Assembly: GCF_020085105.1 (NCBI RefSeq)
Contig: NC_058063.1
Location: forward strand, 22,239,566-22,303,565
Length of the DNA: 64,000 bases
Reading direction: 5' to 3'
Origin: Siniperca chuatsi
Lineage: Eukaryota; Chordata; Actinopteri; Centrarchiformes; Sinipercidae
Of the stretch, positions 12,247-23,850 are shown piece after piece. The notes under the pieces are model-generated. The model had not been told where the DNA came from. It did no database searches and worked only from the letters and a program-made list of their open reading frames with translations. The position numbers and the translations under genes are program-made. The stretch's first letter is position 1. Every line of letters begins with the position of its first letter.

Positions 12247-12615
12247 ACTCAGACCCAACAATCGAAAACCATCGGACAAGGTCCTAGGCTACACGTGCTG
12301 GATCCAACAGTTGGAGTAAAGCTCTCTCTCCAAAATGAGTTCCTCTCTCTTTTTTCCTTGTCTTCGTTATATATGATTAACAGATATTAGTTTTGTTTGC
12401 AGAGATGTGGCTACCGAAGATATGGTTCGAGTCTGGCTAATCCACCTACAACGATTTAGTCCAGATCTATCCATCCGAGCTCACTGTTGCTCTGATTCTG
12501 GGCTAACCAGTCTTACTTGTGCCGTTTGTGTCATATCTGGGTCAGCATATTACCTCCTTCTTTTGTATTAAGTGAATACAATCCACTATGCTGCAAGAAT
12601 TGCAATTCTAATATC

Positions 12616-12621
12616 AATAAA
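12616..12621 (+). terminator. Poly(A) signal, lectin copy 1
   Basis: AATAAA 370 bases after the stop codon, within sequence conserved with copy 2 (21640-21645). Confidence 0.7.
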
Positions 12622-12849
12622 ACTGTCAATAACACTGAACTGTGAAATTGTGAAGGTTTGTGTTACAAAATAAGGAAATTATGAATTTCTACATATGTGT
12701 AAGATTGTAATTGCATAAAACACTAAATATGAAAACAAAAAAATAGGAATGTACAGAGCCTGTCGGGGGAATTGATAAATTCTTCCTTCAAATTTGTAAT
12801 GTGCGCCACTTCAACTATGTGTGCACCAGTTTTTTAGTTTACTTTAGTA

Positions 12850-15040
12850 TACATATGATTCCAAATGTGATCATTATTGCATAGCATTATGCCAGCATTA
12901 TATGTAACACTGGATGAAGATTAAGTTCATTTTAGACACCATTTTCATTACATCACTAATCCATATGGCTGATTTGGTTAGAGGCCAGACTACACATGAC
13001 AGAAAAGTCAGCAGCTGGTGTTCCCATTACTCCAGGCTTGTGTGCAAGGAGCACAAACATGTAGTTGTCATTTGTGAGGCATGTGTTGGGATTTACAATG
13101 GTTAAAGGGACACCAAATTGTGTAGGTGCAGTCAATTAATTATGGCTTAAAATCAGAATTATCATAAATAATAACTTTAATGAATAAAGTCCTCAGGGGT
13201 CACCACCGTTAAACAAGTGAAAATGTTTGCTAATTAATTGATTCAGTCTCGTAAAATACACAAAACTATCAATCTGGAACTCTGATTAATAATTAAATTA
13301 ATAACTATAACCAAAATTACCATTAATAGCTAGTAGGTTGAAGGATTTAGAGTTCAACATAGAAGAGGTTGGCAAATTAGTCACTCTTGAGCAACATTAA
13401 AGAAACAAGCATAATTATACACAAGCATTTATTAAAAGATAAACAAAGCAAAAACACACAATGTCAAGTCTAACTCTAAATACACTAAACTACACAACAA
13501 AAGGGTAAGTGTGTGTGGGGGGCAAAATGGCTGCTTGGATCCACAATGGCGTTAAACAAAAGAAATCTAATTAAAAATGGCGGCTGAGCAGCGGCCACAT
13601 GGTTAGACTAAGAAAGGAAATTCAAAATGGCGCCTGACGCCATGTATGTTGAAGAGTGTGGCTCTGTTAAAGCGCCAAATTGAAGTGTACGTGTGAACTG
13701 TGTAGGATAAACGGTGCCAGGTTAAAAAAGAGGATAGTGAGTTGCATGCAAGACCCTGTGTCCCTGTAAAACATCACTAACATCAACATAGCACGTGGCT
13801 ACCAAAATTACCTAACAGTGAAAACACATCACAACAATAAACCTCAGCAAAATAAATCAGTACATGTATCGTTACATTAGTTAAATAGTCCTGTTCTTAG
13901 CCATGTACACTGTTACTCTATGCTATGCCCAATTATCACATAACTAGTCCGTAAAGTCCTTGCTGTGCAGTCCGGTTTGTGCAGATGGAGGAATCAGTTG
14001 CTCTGTCTGTTGTTCTCCTCAAAGTTAGTTCTTAAAGTAGCTGTTGGCGCTAACTAAGTATTGTTGCAGAAATCTTACGCAGGCCCTCACGTCGCTGCTG
14101 TAAGACATGGTCGTGTTGAGATGGTAATCCTGGATTTGCACAACTTTCACAAGATTTGTACGTGTTGTTTCTTCATTGTGCACATTCCTAAACCTAACCA
14201 AGTAGTTTTGTTGCCAAATCCAGGGTTACCATCTAGACAGGTCCTTAAGAGAGAGAGTTCAGTTGTGCTGTGTGTCTGCTCCAAGCAGGCCACACTGAGG
14301 ACAGCTGAGCTGGGGTTTTGTTGACCTGGTGACATCCCAGGTTACAGGTCAGACTGACCAATGGTAGCTGGAATCTGGGTCCATGGGGGGAGTTTACAGG
14401 TGTGAAGTCTGGAGGATTGTGGGAAGCTAAGTTCTATGGCTTTCCTTTGTTTGCAGAACAAAAGAGCATGTGGTCCCATAATAAAAAGGTTCAGTTAAAG
14501 TCCCACAAATTAACAAATTCAAATGGTGGAGTGCCAGCGGTCTCAACAGCGCTGTGCCCATGTGATTTTACTTCATCAGTTTTATTTTCTTTTATTCGGT
14601 CACATTCACCACAGTTCACTACCGTTACACTAAAGATACACTACAGTTCAATATCAGTGTCATCAGTTATCAGTGATATGTGTATGTGTGACAAAGTGAC
14701 AAATAAACATATTAGATATATTAGATACATATCAGATGTATTATTGTATGGTCCAGATCACTACTAAAATAATTACTACTAAAACTTTCTAACAAGGCAC
14801 ACTTTATAAAGGGTTTATAAGTTGTAATTACTGGCTTTATTAATGTTAATAAACCATTTACTACATGTTTTTTACTATCAGTTATAAACCACCACAAATT
14901 ATTTGGGTTGCCAGGTTGTGAAAAAGAGCTTTGAGGGGTGTTTATCTTTTCTGTTTGGTAATAATGCACATATAAATGTTGGCAATATATTCTGTATTCT
15001 CTATACTCTTCCTTTACATTGCCACCCATCTGTACATCAG
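12850..15040. other. Spacer between the duplicated genes, no gene seen
   Basis: This stretch lies between the two duplication copies and has no counterpart in either. It contains AATGGCGNC-type phrases repeated at 13525-13640 and AT-rich sequence. Open frames are short and lack family motifs. It may be an inserted element, but no terminal repeats were found. Confidence 0.4.
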
Positions 15041-16054
15041 CTTTACAGCAGGAAATAAACCCATGATCTATAACTGACCACACAGTTTTTAAATTATAAG
15101 CCTTTCCTAAATGGCTGAAATTTCCATTTAGTGCACTTTCAACAATCTGCATGGATGTGTCTATTAAAGTGAAAAAGGAGATTTTATATGGACAAGAGCA
15201 ATAAGTACCACTCGAGAAATAAAACACTTTACATAAACATTTTTTTCTAGATAAATAAATGTAAATTAATGGTCATATAAAAAGGTGGTAGTCTATAATA
15301 TGCAGTGCAGTCTTTGCAGAACTAGATCAGACTTGTTCATCTATGGCGGTGCAACAGATGGGTCATCTTTTTGTGGTATTCTACAAACTATTTCTGACTT
15401 TTTAATGTATACTTAAATGTTGACACAGCCTTTGGGCAGAAATTGCACTGCTGTCAGTTTTCAGAGTGAAGTGGTCGACATGTACAAATGTTACTGTGCA
15501 TAGGATTTACCTGACAGGTCTCAACTTTATAATGTCATCCTGTATTTGGGCTTTTATTTGTAGTTGTGAAGTTTATAATTTATTTTAAGAGAAATTATAA
15601 TCTTTTATATAAGATGTACTTATATTGACGACTGCTATGACTGATAGAAAAGTTTATTGTACAGCTGTAAAATATCCTCCCTAAGTAGTAGGCTAGTATG
15701 TATCGTTGAAAAAAAAAGTTAATGGTTTTTGTCACTCCTATTATTATTCTTCGTCTTACTTTTATTTGGGGGATATTCGGCCCTAAGTTTTAGAACGACA
15801 GTTCCCACAATTTTCGGCCTTTGGTGGATGTAAACAGGAAGTATAATGTTGCCGTGGAGTCAGTGAGTTATCTGTGTTTAAGCCTATATTTGTGTACATT
15901 TTGGCAAACTGGCACAATTAAAAGTATGCAGAATTAGCTATTAGCAGTTCCTGTTTGCAGTGTAGCCATGTACATGTACCCACTATCACTGGATTATTGT
16001 GATACTGAAGAAAAGACGGTGTAGTCCCTCATTCGTCCAGGAGTGTTCTATCGT

Positions 16055-16905
16055 AGAAAAGGTTTCAGTCGTAGTCATATGGACACTGTTTTCAGAATCA
16101 AGACGTTTCGGCTCCCATCCGGAAGTCATTCTCAATTGTGAAAAATGGACCGGGAAATCAGAAATTTAAGCTACTATGTGATTATATAAGCCCTGCCCTC
16201 AGGAAGGAGTCTACCTGAGTATCTGTTGATTACTCTGCCTAATTTCACCTGAAACTGACCTAATTGTTTCCATGGTGGCCCAGTAATCCGTAATCAGGCC
16301 TATTGTTTTCTGGCTGCACCTCCCTCAACCCTAACCCTAACCCCTCTTTGAACAGAAATGGTGGTCTGAGATTCAATCTGCCCAACGTTTACCACAGTGT
16401 ATTAGCACCTTGGTCACGCCAATCATATTCTCAACCCCTCTTTGAACAGAAATGGTGGTCTGAGATTCAATCTGCCCAACGTTTACCACAGTGTATTAGC
16501 ACCTTGGTCACGCCAATCATATGCTCAACCCCTCTTTGAACAGAAATGATGGTCTGAGATTCAATCTGCCCAACGTTTACCACAGTGTATTAGCACCTTG
16601 GTCACACCAATCATATGCTAATCAGGTACTGAACAGTGATGAGGGGGGTGCAGCCAGAAAACAATAGGCCTGATTACTGATTACTGGGCCATCGTGGAAA
16701 CAATTAGGTCAGTTTCAGGTGAAATTAGGCAGAGTTATCAACAGATACTCAGGTAGACTCCTTCCTGAGGGCAGGGCTTAAGTAATCACAGAGATTTCTG
16801 ATTTCCCGGTCCATTTTTCACAATTGAGAATGACTTCCAGATGGGAGCCGAAACGTCTTGATTCTGAAAACAGTGTCCAGATGACTACGACTGAAACTTT
16901 TTCTA
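16055..16905. mobile_element. Foldback/MITE-like element with internal 94-bp tandem repeats
   Basis: The arms at about 16055-16320 and 16648-16905 are close reverse complements over some 260 bases, sharing for example GGTTTCAGTCGTAGTC at the outer end and GGCTGCACC at the inner end. The loop holds three copies of a 94-base unit starting CAACCCCTCTTTGAACAG at about 16337, 16431 and 16525. Copy 1 of the duplication has no such sequence at the matching site, so it inserted after the duplication or was lost from copy 1. There is no transposase, so it would need one supplied in trans. Confidence 0.85.
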
Positions 16906-17339
16906 CGATACTGAAGAAAACTTAAAAACCTTATGATTCTTAGTTAAGTTCTGGAGTTATATTCAGCGTCTTTTTTTCTATGATTTCTAAGCGGATTTAT
17001 GGACGGTCGCTAAGGGGTTAAAGTACCTTAGCTGCTGGAGCCTTATTTTGTGTGCTTACATCATCTTTTATAATGGATAATGGGTGATCATCTGTTAAGC
17101 AATCATTGTGCAGCAATGTACCTGTAAACGTAATTAAATTAAAGAAAAACAGTGTAAAAACCTGAACCAAACCTGCTGTCAACACAATACAAACACGCCA
17201 AAGTAACATCAGTTGATATGAGATGACAAAAATAATATTTTGCATTGCAAATATGCAGTGTCATCAACAGTGGAAGAAACATTGACATCTTTTAGTTCCT
17301 ACAACTTTAAGAACAAATGTTACACTAACACTGATTCAT

Positions 17340-17690
17340 TTCAGCAGTGTGACACAGCAGACCTGGAAGGATATTGCTTTGTCTTTACCTTGTTTATTTC
17401 AGCAGACAGCCCTTGTGTATACACTTATTCTTTCTCAGACTGTCGTAATCACGGGGAGTTTTGAGTTGTTTTTATTAAATTGTTCACAGATTCTCATTTG
17501 TCTCAGCTTCATAGATTATCTTGTCTGTTTGTACCTTCTGGTTTCAGGTTAGCCTACTTAGGTTCAAAATAAATATTTAAAAACAGAGAGCATGACAAGG
17601 CAAAATTTATTTTATCTAAAGCTGCTCTTATGTTACAATCTTGTATTGTGCAAATCTACATTACAAACTCTGTATTTGAGACTACTTAAA
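17340..17690 (+). repeat. Left arm of palindrome, copy 2
   Basis: Imperfect reverse complement of 17720-18008, separated from it by only about 30 bases. Similarity by eye is roughly three-quarters, so the palindrome is old and predates the gene duplication. Confidence 0.85.
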
Positions 17691-17719
17691 ATGATATAAT
17701 CATGCCACTCCCAAGAGGT

Positions 17720-18008
17720 CTCAGTGTTTACGTGCAAAAATAGTCTGTAACCCAGATTTGCACAATACAAGATTGTAAAATAAAGGCAGCTTTAGATGGT
17801 ACAAACATACAAGATATTCTAGGAAGCCGAGACACTGTGACAATGAAGTGAAAAGGTCGATATAAAAATTATGTAACATAAAACTCATCGTGATTACAGT
17901 AGTCTGAAAAAGAATACCTGTATACACAAGGGCTGGTCTGCTGATGTACAATAAATATAAATATCCATCTCTGCAGGTCTGCTACGTTACACTCTGCTGA
18001 AAAGGGTC
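17720..18008 (+). repeat. Right arm of palindrome, copy 2
   Basis: Pairs with 17340-17690. It matches 7130-7440 of copy 1 almost base for base and ends about 80 bases upstream of the TATA-like box. Confidence 0.85.
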
Positions 18009-18086
18009 ATTGTTAGTGTAAACTTTGACCTTCTCAGTCGTGGGAAATGAATGAATGACACATGAGAAGCGTCAGTGATCTGCAGG

Positions 18087-18153
18087 ATAAAAGGCAGAGA
18101 AGCAGCAGTGGCTGTCAATACCTGCCTCAACACACCTGCTGATCCTGAACCAG
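18087..18153 (+). promoter_or_regulatory. TATA-like box and non-coding first exon, lectin gene copy 2
   Basis: ATAAAAG at 18087-18093 precedes a leader ending at the donor at 18154, as in copy 1. A stretch of about 44 bases just upstream (around 18016-18059) is absent from copy 1, so the two promoters differ there. Confidence 0.6.
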
Positions 18154-18347
18154 GTGAGTCTACTTTGGATTTTTCATGATAATTATTACTTTATTTAATT
18201 GCAGTGTGATTAAGGGCTATATAAATATAATATATGTATGTATATGTATATCTATAGTAGAGAAATACAGTCTGTATTATACAGTTTTTAACTGTTTCGC
18301 TCCTGTGTTTTGACAAGCCACACTCCCACTTCATCTCCATCATCACC

Positions 18348-21264
18348 ATGGAGTTGCTCAGTATTTCTCTCACACTCTGCACCCTTCTGACCCTGAGCCG
18401 AGCCTCACCGGTCAACTACACCATGTCCATGCACATGGGCCTCTGCGAGTACTTGATGCAGCACAGCCAAAACACTATCGGAGCATTCGTCCCGCAGTGT
18501 GATGCCGACGGGAATTTCCTCCCACAGCAGTGCTCGGGGTCGACCGGGTACTGCTGGTGCGTCAACGTCATCACCGGAGAGGAGATACCGAACACGAGCA
18601 CACCGCCGGGGGCCACACGTGTTAACTGTGGTGAGTGATGATGTGTGTGTGTGTCACATTTAGATGTTTGCAGTGGTAGAATGTGACTAAGTACATTTTC
18701 TCATGTACATTACTTAAGTGTACTTACACTTTAATTGAGTGTTTCCATTTTCTACTTTTGCTACTTTGAACTCCAATACATTTCAAAGACAAAAAATGTA
18801 CTTTTTTACTTCACTCTATGTATCTATTGATTAACAGCTATAGTTAGTAGTTACTTTAAAGATCAAGATTTTACAAACAAAACATATGACCATACCTTAC
18901 TTAAAGTACATTTTGCTGCTAAAACTTTTGTACTTTTAAGTAAAATTATAAATGCAAGACTTGGAGTATTTTTTTATAGTGTGTTATTGCTATTTTTACA
19001 TAAGTAAAAGCTCTCAATACACCAATACGTCTTTCTCCAACTGAGGTTACTTACTGTTTTTTCTTCTTGCTTATATATTTATACAGTATATTGGATAACC
19101 CAGTTATTAAACCAATGTTTTGTACAGGTAGGGCTACAAAATTATTACGAAAATAATCATTCATTTTGTGACAGTTTTCAAAATTATTACCACAAGAGTT
19201 TAGCTACACTTAAGCAAAATTTAATATGGAGTTTGGTGCCATCTGGTGGCAGTGTCAAGAATGGGACTTTAGTAAAAAATAAAGCATGATAGAAATTTCA
19301 TTTTTATATAAATAATTTATTAGATGCTGTAATCACATAAATGAGGTTACATTATAAATACAAGTTGCTTCAAATGTACAAACCTTTAAATCAACGTGAG
19401 CAATAAAATTAGGCAAGCTTTCTAAAACACATGTTCACACATAGTTGAATAAATACTGATGAATCAAAATGGGGATTGAAGTCATTAAATGATAAATTGT
19501 GCAGTCCGACTTGCAGGTCACTAAAATATTTACAATATTTTTCTGTAGACAGCTATTTCTACTGCCCCCACGGCTGGTCTCGCTTTGGCAAACGGTGCTT
19601 CATCTTCATCGACAGCCCGAAGACATGGGCTGAAGCCGAGGTAAGGAGCAAATGACATACTGATGACTTAGCTGCTCATACATCCAGTCATGTTGTAATG
19701 GATCAAATGTGGGAAAACTAATTCTTGGCTTGTCACCTACAGAATTACTGTCTGTTTGAAGGGGCCAACCTGGCATCAATCCACAGTGATGAGGAGAATC
19801 ACTTCATCCAGGATCTGACCAGAGGAGACTCCCACGACTTCCCTGAAACCTGGATCGGTGGCTACGATGCCATACATGTATGGAAATCTTTTGGTTTAGT
19901 CAATAGTATTACCTAACCCACTTCCAGATTCTGTCACTGTATTTTTTAATATACCCAAATCCCAACTCAACTGTCAGCTAGAGCACAATCAATACGGGTT
20001 AATCTGATATCAGCACTGATATTTGAGAATTATTATTACAAAATAATTTGTTGTTGTTACACAAACACTTTTTGAACAGTGAAATTCCCTGGAAATGAAA
20101 TTGTTATAAACTTCAAAACTACAAAATAAAAACTTTATTTGGTGCAATTAGGTACTATAAGAAAATGAACGAGTGCACCTTTTAAAGTATTAATGTGACT
20201 GATCATAATTAACCAGCTAAATCATTCTAGTAATTAGTTTATTTTTTCAAATTAATTGTCAGCCTTAAAATGTATCTATGTATGTATATATGTATGAATG
20301 TTTGTTCTTTCTATCCACAGGACTCTTTTTGGATGTGGAGTGACGGCTCCAAGTTTAACTACGAAAACTGGTACAAGGAGTACGAAATGGAGAAAACTGA
20401 GGACTGTCTGGAGATGAATCATGGATGTAATAAACTACACACACACACGCATACAAACTTTTAATATTCAACCTATTTCAATATTTCAAACCTGGAAAAT
20501 ATCACCCTAACTCCAAGTGTTGAAAAAGACGTTTGGATCGGGTTTCACACTATTGTATACTAATAATATTCTATAAGAATGTACTTAATGTTTTCTGACC
20601 TGAAGAAATACATCTTTTGTGGTCAGTAATCACCAAGCTGTATCAGAGTCAGATGGATCGGCACAAATGTGGACAGTTTAATCACTGTTCTTAAAGTGCA
20701 TGTACCATAGAAAAAACACAAATTAAACATCTCGATAAACTCATTCTTTTCTAAGAGAGGTGAATATATCATAGTATTAGCAGTCACAACCTGCTATATA
20801 CGTGTTAGTAGCTAATGATTAGCAATGAATCTAAGCCTGCTCTGTCCAAAGCCACCTATTTTTCTTCAAGTTATCACAACAAGTATTTGCTACATGCTCT
20901 GTCCCCAGTCTGTGCAGTACAACGCTTGATGTTCTTGGTTAATCTCGCTTAATTTATGCTAACTGTATGGTGGCTAATACTAAAGCTTCAGTGGTGACTG
21001 AAAAGGACATCAGAGCAGGAAAATATTGGATGTCAGTCACTAAAAATCAAGTCCTCATAGAAACGAAAAAACTGCCAACAAAAAAGCTATGCCAGGTCAA
21101 AATGGTAATTCAGTCAGAACATTAGAATATTACTAAAACCTGTGTAGGATCTGATATAAGGACCTGCTACAATCCACATTTTCTTTGTATTTGCAGTTGA
21201 GTTGAAGTGGAACTCTGACTCCTGCAATGAGACTCACCCTTCTGTTTGTGCCAAGATGATCTGA
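18348..21264 (+). CDS. Secreted thyroglobulin type-1 / C-type lectin protein, copy 2
   Basis: Coding exons are 18348-18630, 19549-19640, 19743-19877, 20321-20426 and 21197-21264. Exon lengths match copy 1 exactly, giving 227 residues. Domains are the same: signal peptide, six-cysteine thyroglobulin type-1 domain at 33-94, and C-type lectin domain at 100-227 without EPN/QPD or WND. Changes from copy 1 that I could see are M6I, N54D, G78E, P89T, and NI to YF at 97-98. Four of these lie in the signal peptide and Tg1 half, the last at the domain junction; exons 4 to 6 encode identical protein. No frameshift or broken splice site was seen, so both copies are probably expressed. Confidence 0.87.
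18670..19330. repeat. Copy 2-specific intron 2 sequence with interspersed repeat
   Basis: Bases 18670-19040 are rich in AAGTAC and CTTAAGTA phrases and resemble 25045-25170 and 55780-56140. This is a common type of teleost non-coding repeat. It replaces the 2.4 kb present at this point in copy 1. Confidence 0.65.
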
Positions 21265-21639
21265 ACTCAGACCCGACAGTCAAAAACCATCGGACAAGGT
21301 TCTAGGCTACACGTGCTGGATCCAACAGTTGGAGTAAAGCTCTCTCTCCAAAATGAGTTCCTCTCTCTCTTTTTTCCTTGTCTTCGTTATATATGATTGA
21401 CAGATATTAGTTAGTTTTGTTTGCAAAGATGTGGCTACCCAAGATATGGTTCGAGTCTGGCTAATCCACCTACAACGATTTAGTCCAGATCTATCCATCC
21501 GAGCTCACTGTTGCTCTGATTCTGGGCTAACCAGTCTTACTTGTGCCGTTTGTGTCATATCTGGGTCAGCATATTACCTCCTTCTTTTGTATTAAGTGAA
21601 TACAATCCACTATGCTGCAAGAATTGCAATTCTAATATC

Positions 21640-21645
21640 AATAAA
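21640..21645 (+). terminator. Poly(A) signal, lectin copy 2
   Basis: AATAAA 375 bases after the stop, conserved with copy 1. Confidence 0.7.
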
Positions 21646-21899
21646 ACTGTCAATAAGCACATAAGAATTTTGTTTTTATTATATCAGTAAAACTTGCACA
21701 ACACTGAACTGCGAAATAGTGAAGGTTTGTGTTACAAAAAAGGAAATTACAAATTTCTACATATGTTTGATAAATTCTTCCTTCAAATTTGTAATGTGTG
21801 CCAATTCAACTATGTGTGCACCAATTTTGTTTTACAAATTGGCGTGTTTAGCATACTTATTTCCTTCCCATCATTAATTCAGTGAAATCCAAAATTTAA

Positions 21900-23730
21900 A
21901 AACATTAGTGTCACAAGTCAAATCAAACTTACTCCGAAAGTTGTACAAACATATAACAAAATAGCTTTGTCACTGAATGAGAAATGAAAAAACCGAGATA
22001 ATAAGAAGGGATAACAGATTCAGTAAGTATGTGACACACGGGTGAGTCAATAAATTTTGACCTGCAAATGTAACACCCTTTCTTTTTTTAAATGATGAGT
22101 CAGATGATTTCTATCCACTGACATTGTAGGGACACACACTCACATTATGGGAACCGTAATTTTAACACACCTACTTTGTGGGGACACCAAGCTGTTGACA
22201 TACATTGTGGGGACACAAATTAGGTTATTTGGTCCCCAGATGGGATTAAAGTTTAATTTCTTGCCTAAAGCCCTTAACCTAGTTTAAGATTAGGGTAAGA
22301 GTTCTGGTTAGGCAGCTAGTGGTTTACATTAGGATAAACCACAAAATATTGTTATGTAAAGAAAGTAAAAACAATGTCCAAACTAATATAGTAGTACAAG
22401 TTTGTGTTTGTGTGTTAAGGTTTGTGATTTCCTAAGTCAGCACTACGTACCCTTTTGGACTCAAACAAACATCAGTTGCCCAATCGTCCTAAATTCCCGA
22501 CACTGACGGGACATCTTCATAAAAAAAAAGCTTAGGCTGTGAAGTGAAAAAAGTATTCACTGTATCTTTACAGAGGAAATATTGCTTTAACAATATATTT
22601 AAAATAATAAATCCAGCAAAACCCAGTTTTCAAAATCTCCAAAAGATGCCATCATATGTAAAATCATTTTGTTGATAATAACCTCTTGATGATTTTAGTG
22701 ACTTAGTATTTCAAGAACCCCCTTCACCACATGATCCTAGTTTAAGTGCCATTGAGCAAGACACTGAATCCCTGCCATTATCAACTGTCCTGTTTTTACT
22801 CCTCAGATTACAAATTATAAGATGATAAATTCAATTTTGGTGTGAGCAGCCTCGGGCCAGAGCTATGTACGTATGCGCACATACGCTCACTAATAATCAC
22901 AGATGGTGGAAATTGCTCATTAAGTAAATCAAGGACTCCGCAGTCAGTAACCAGGCTTTTAGAAATACTCAGGTCATGAGTCGGGAAGGGTTAGGGTCAT
23001 TTCCCAACATGAAGCCCTCTCCACACTGCCAGGAATTAAAATCAGATTAAAAAATTATTTTATCTTTTATTTATTTTGTTGGCTGGAGTGAGATGTATTA
23101 TACATGGTCTCAAAATACTTAAATTAGCCTAAAATGTTTATTTTTAACTGTAAAATGTAAACTCCCCCAGGTTGCAACAAAACCCACTGAGGACATGATC
23201 TCAGTGTCCTCAATTTTAGCCTTGTTAAGAAATAAATCAATCAAAATGTAAAATAGGTTCCAGAAAACCCGTTTTCCAGCTAGAATGAACTCTTCTAGAT
23301 AAAGGTCTACACCTGATTTAAACCAGCTAAATGTTTAAAGCTATTCTGCAACCACTAGATTTGTTAAACCATCTCAAAACGAATAACGTAAATTCACATC
23401 TTTATTTTTAAAACGAGACTGCTTTTCTTAGTTTCTTAACATTTTGGCGATGTGAGGTCACTCAACAACAGCAATATTGTACACTTTATCTCTCCGGATG
23501 GCAGCATTGGCTTGAAAACAAAAATGGTGAAACTGGAAACTGCTTACACATATGCTCGAGAAATTCTGAATTATCAGTAAACTCTTCAGTCCTTTTGCCC
23601 TTTTGTTCCTTCACAAACTCCAGACTGACCGTGTACGGCAGTGACTCAGGTTGGGCAAACTGTTCCAGCAGTTATTGACCAATTTTAGCAGATCAATAAA
23701 AGTGGGGGAGGACACCCACTCATACAGAGA
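21900..23730. other. Spacer upstream of fgb, no gene seen
   Basis: Contains a repeat with recurring TTGTGGGGACA phrases at 22120-22330 and otherwise AT-rich sequence. The last few hundred bases are the fgb upstream region. GTTATTGACCAAT at 23671-23683 loosely resembles an HNF1 site, which would suit a liver gene, but the match is weak. Confidence 0.4.
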
Positions 23731-23736
23731 CAGAGG

Positions 23737-23743
23737 ATAAATA
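23737..23743 (+). promoter_or_regulatory. fgb: TATA-like element of fgb
   Basis: ATAAATA 108 bases before the fgb ATG, leaving a leader of about 80 bases. It is placed by position and sequence only. Confidence 0.5.
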
Positions 23744-23850
23744 CCTAGTTGAATCAGAGTTCAGGGACAGAAAAAGGAATTAAGGCACACTGTGGACAGT
23801 GGAGTGACTGACGAGAATTTTAAAAAGAGTAACTTTATCGACAGTGGACG

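Larger units (their letters stand above)
2301..12830 (+). repeat. Tandem duplication, copy 1
   Basis: This block matches 15045-21830 in the same order and orientation. The shared parts are the left flank (2301-2640), the segment around 2960-3600, the inverted arm and promoter (7150-7545), all six exons of the lectin gene, and its 3' flank to about 12830. Copy 1 is longer because it has LINE sequence at about 4430-7110 and a repeat array inside intron 2 (8092-10470). Exons are almost identical between copies, which points to a recent duplication or to gene conversion. Confidence 0.9.
15045..21830 (+). repeat. Tandem duplication, copy 2
   Basis: Same order as 2301-12830. Differences from copy 1: about 500 extra bases at 15140-15640, a foldback element at about 15870-16912, no LINEs in the palindrome, a different intron 2 insertion at 18670-19330, about 305 extra bases in intron 5 (20503-20808), and loss of about 165 bases found in copy 1 near 11740-11910. 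Coding exons and splice sites are intact in both. Confidence 0.9.

Noticed and set aside
14721-15227. 168-codon open frame on the minus strand
   Set aside because: It overlaps the edge of the tandem duplication, has no domain motif, and its left part matches non-coding sequence of copy 1 near 2300-2390. Treated as chance.
16324-16342. Telomere-like CCCTAACCCTAACCC
   Set aside because: Only two to three units, within a transposable element; too short to call an interstitial telomere.
16303-16539. Repetitive protein of about 78 residues
   Set aside because: Direct translation of the 94-base tandem repeats inside the foldback element.
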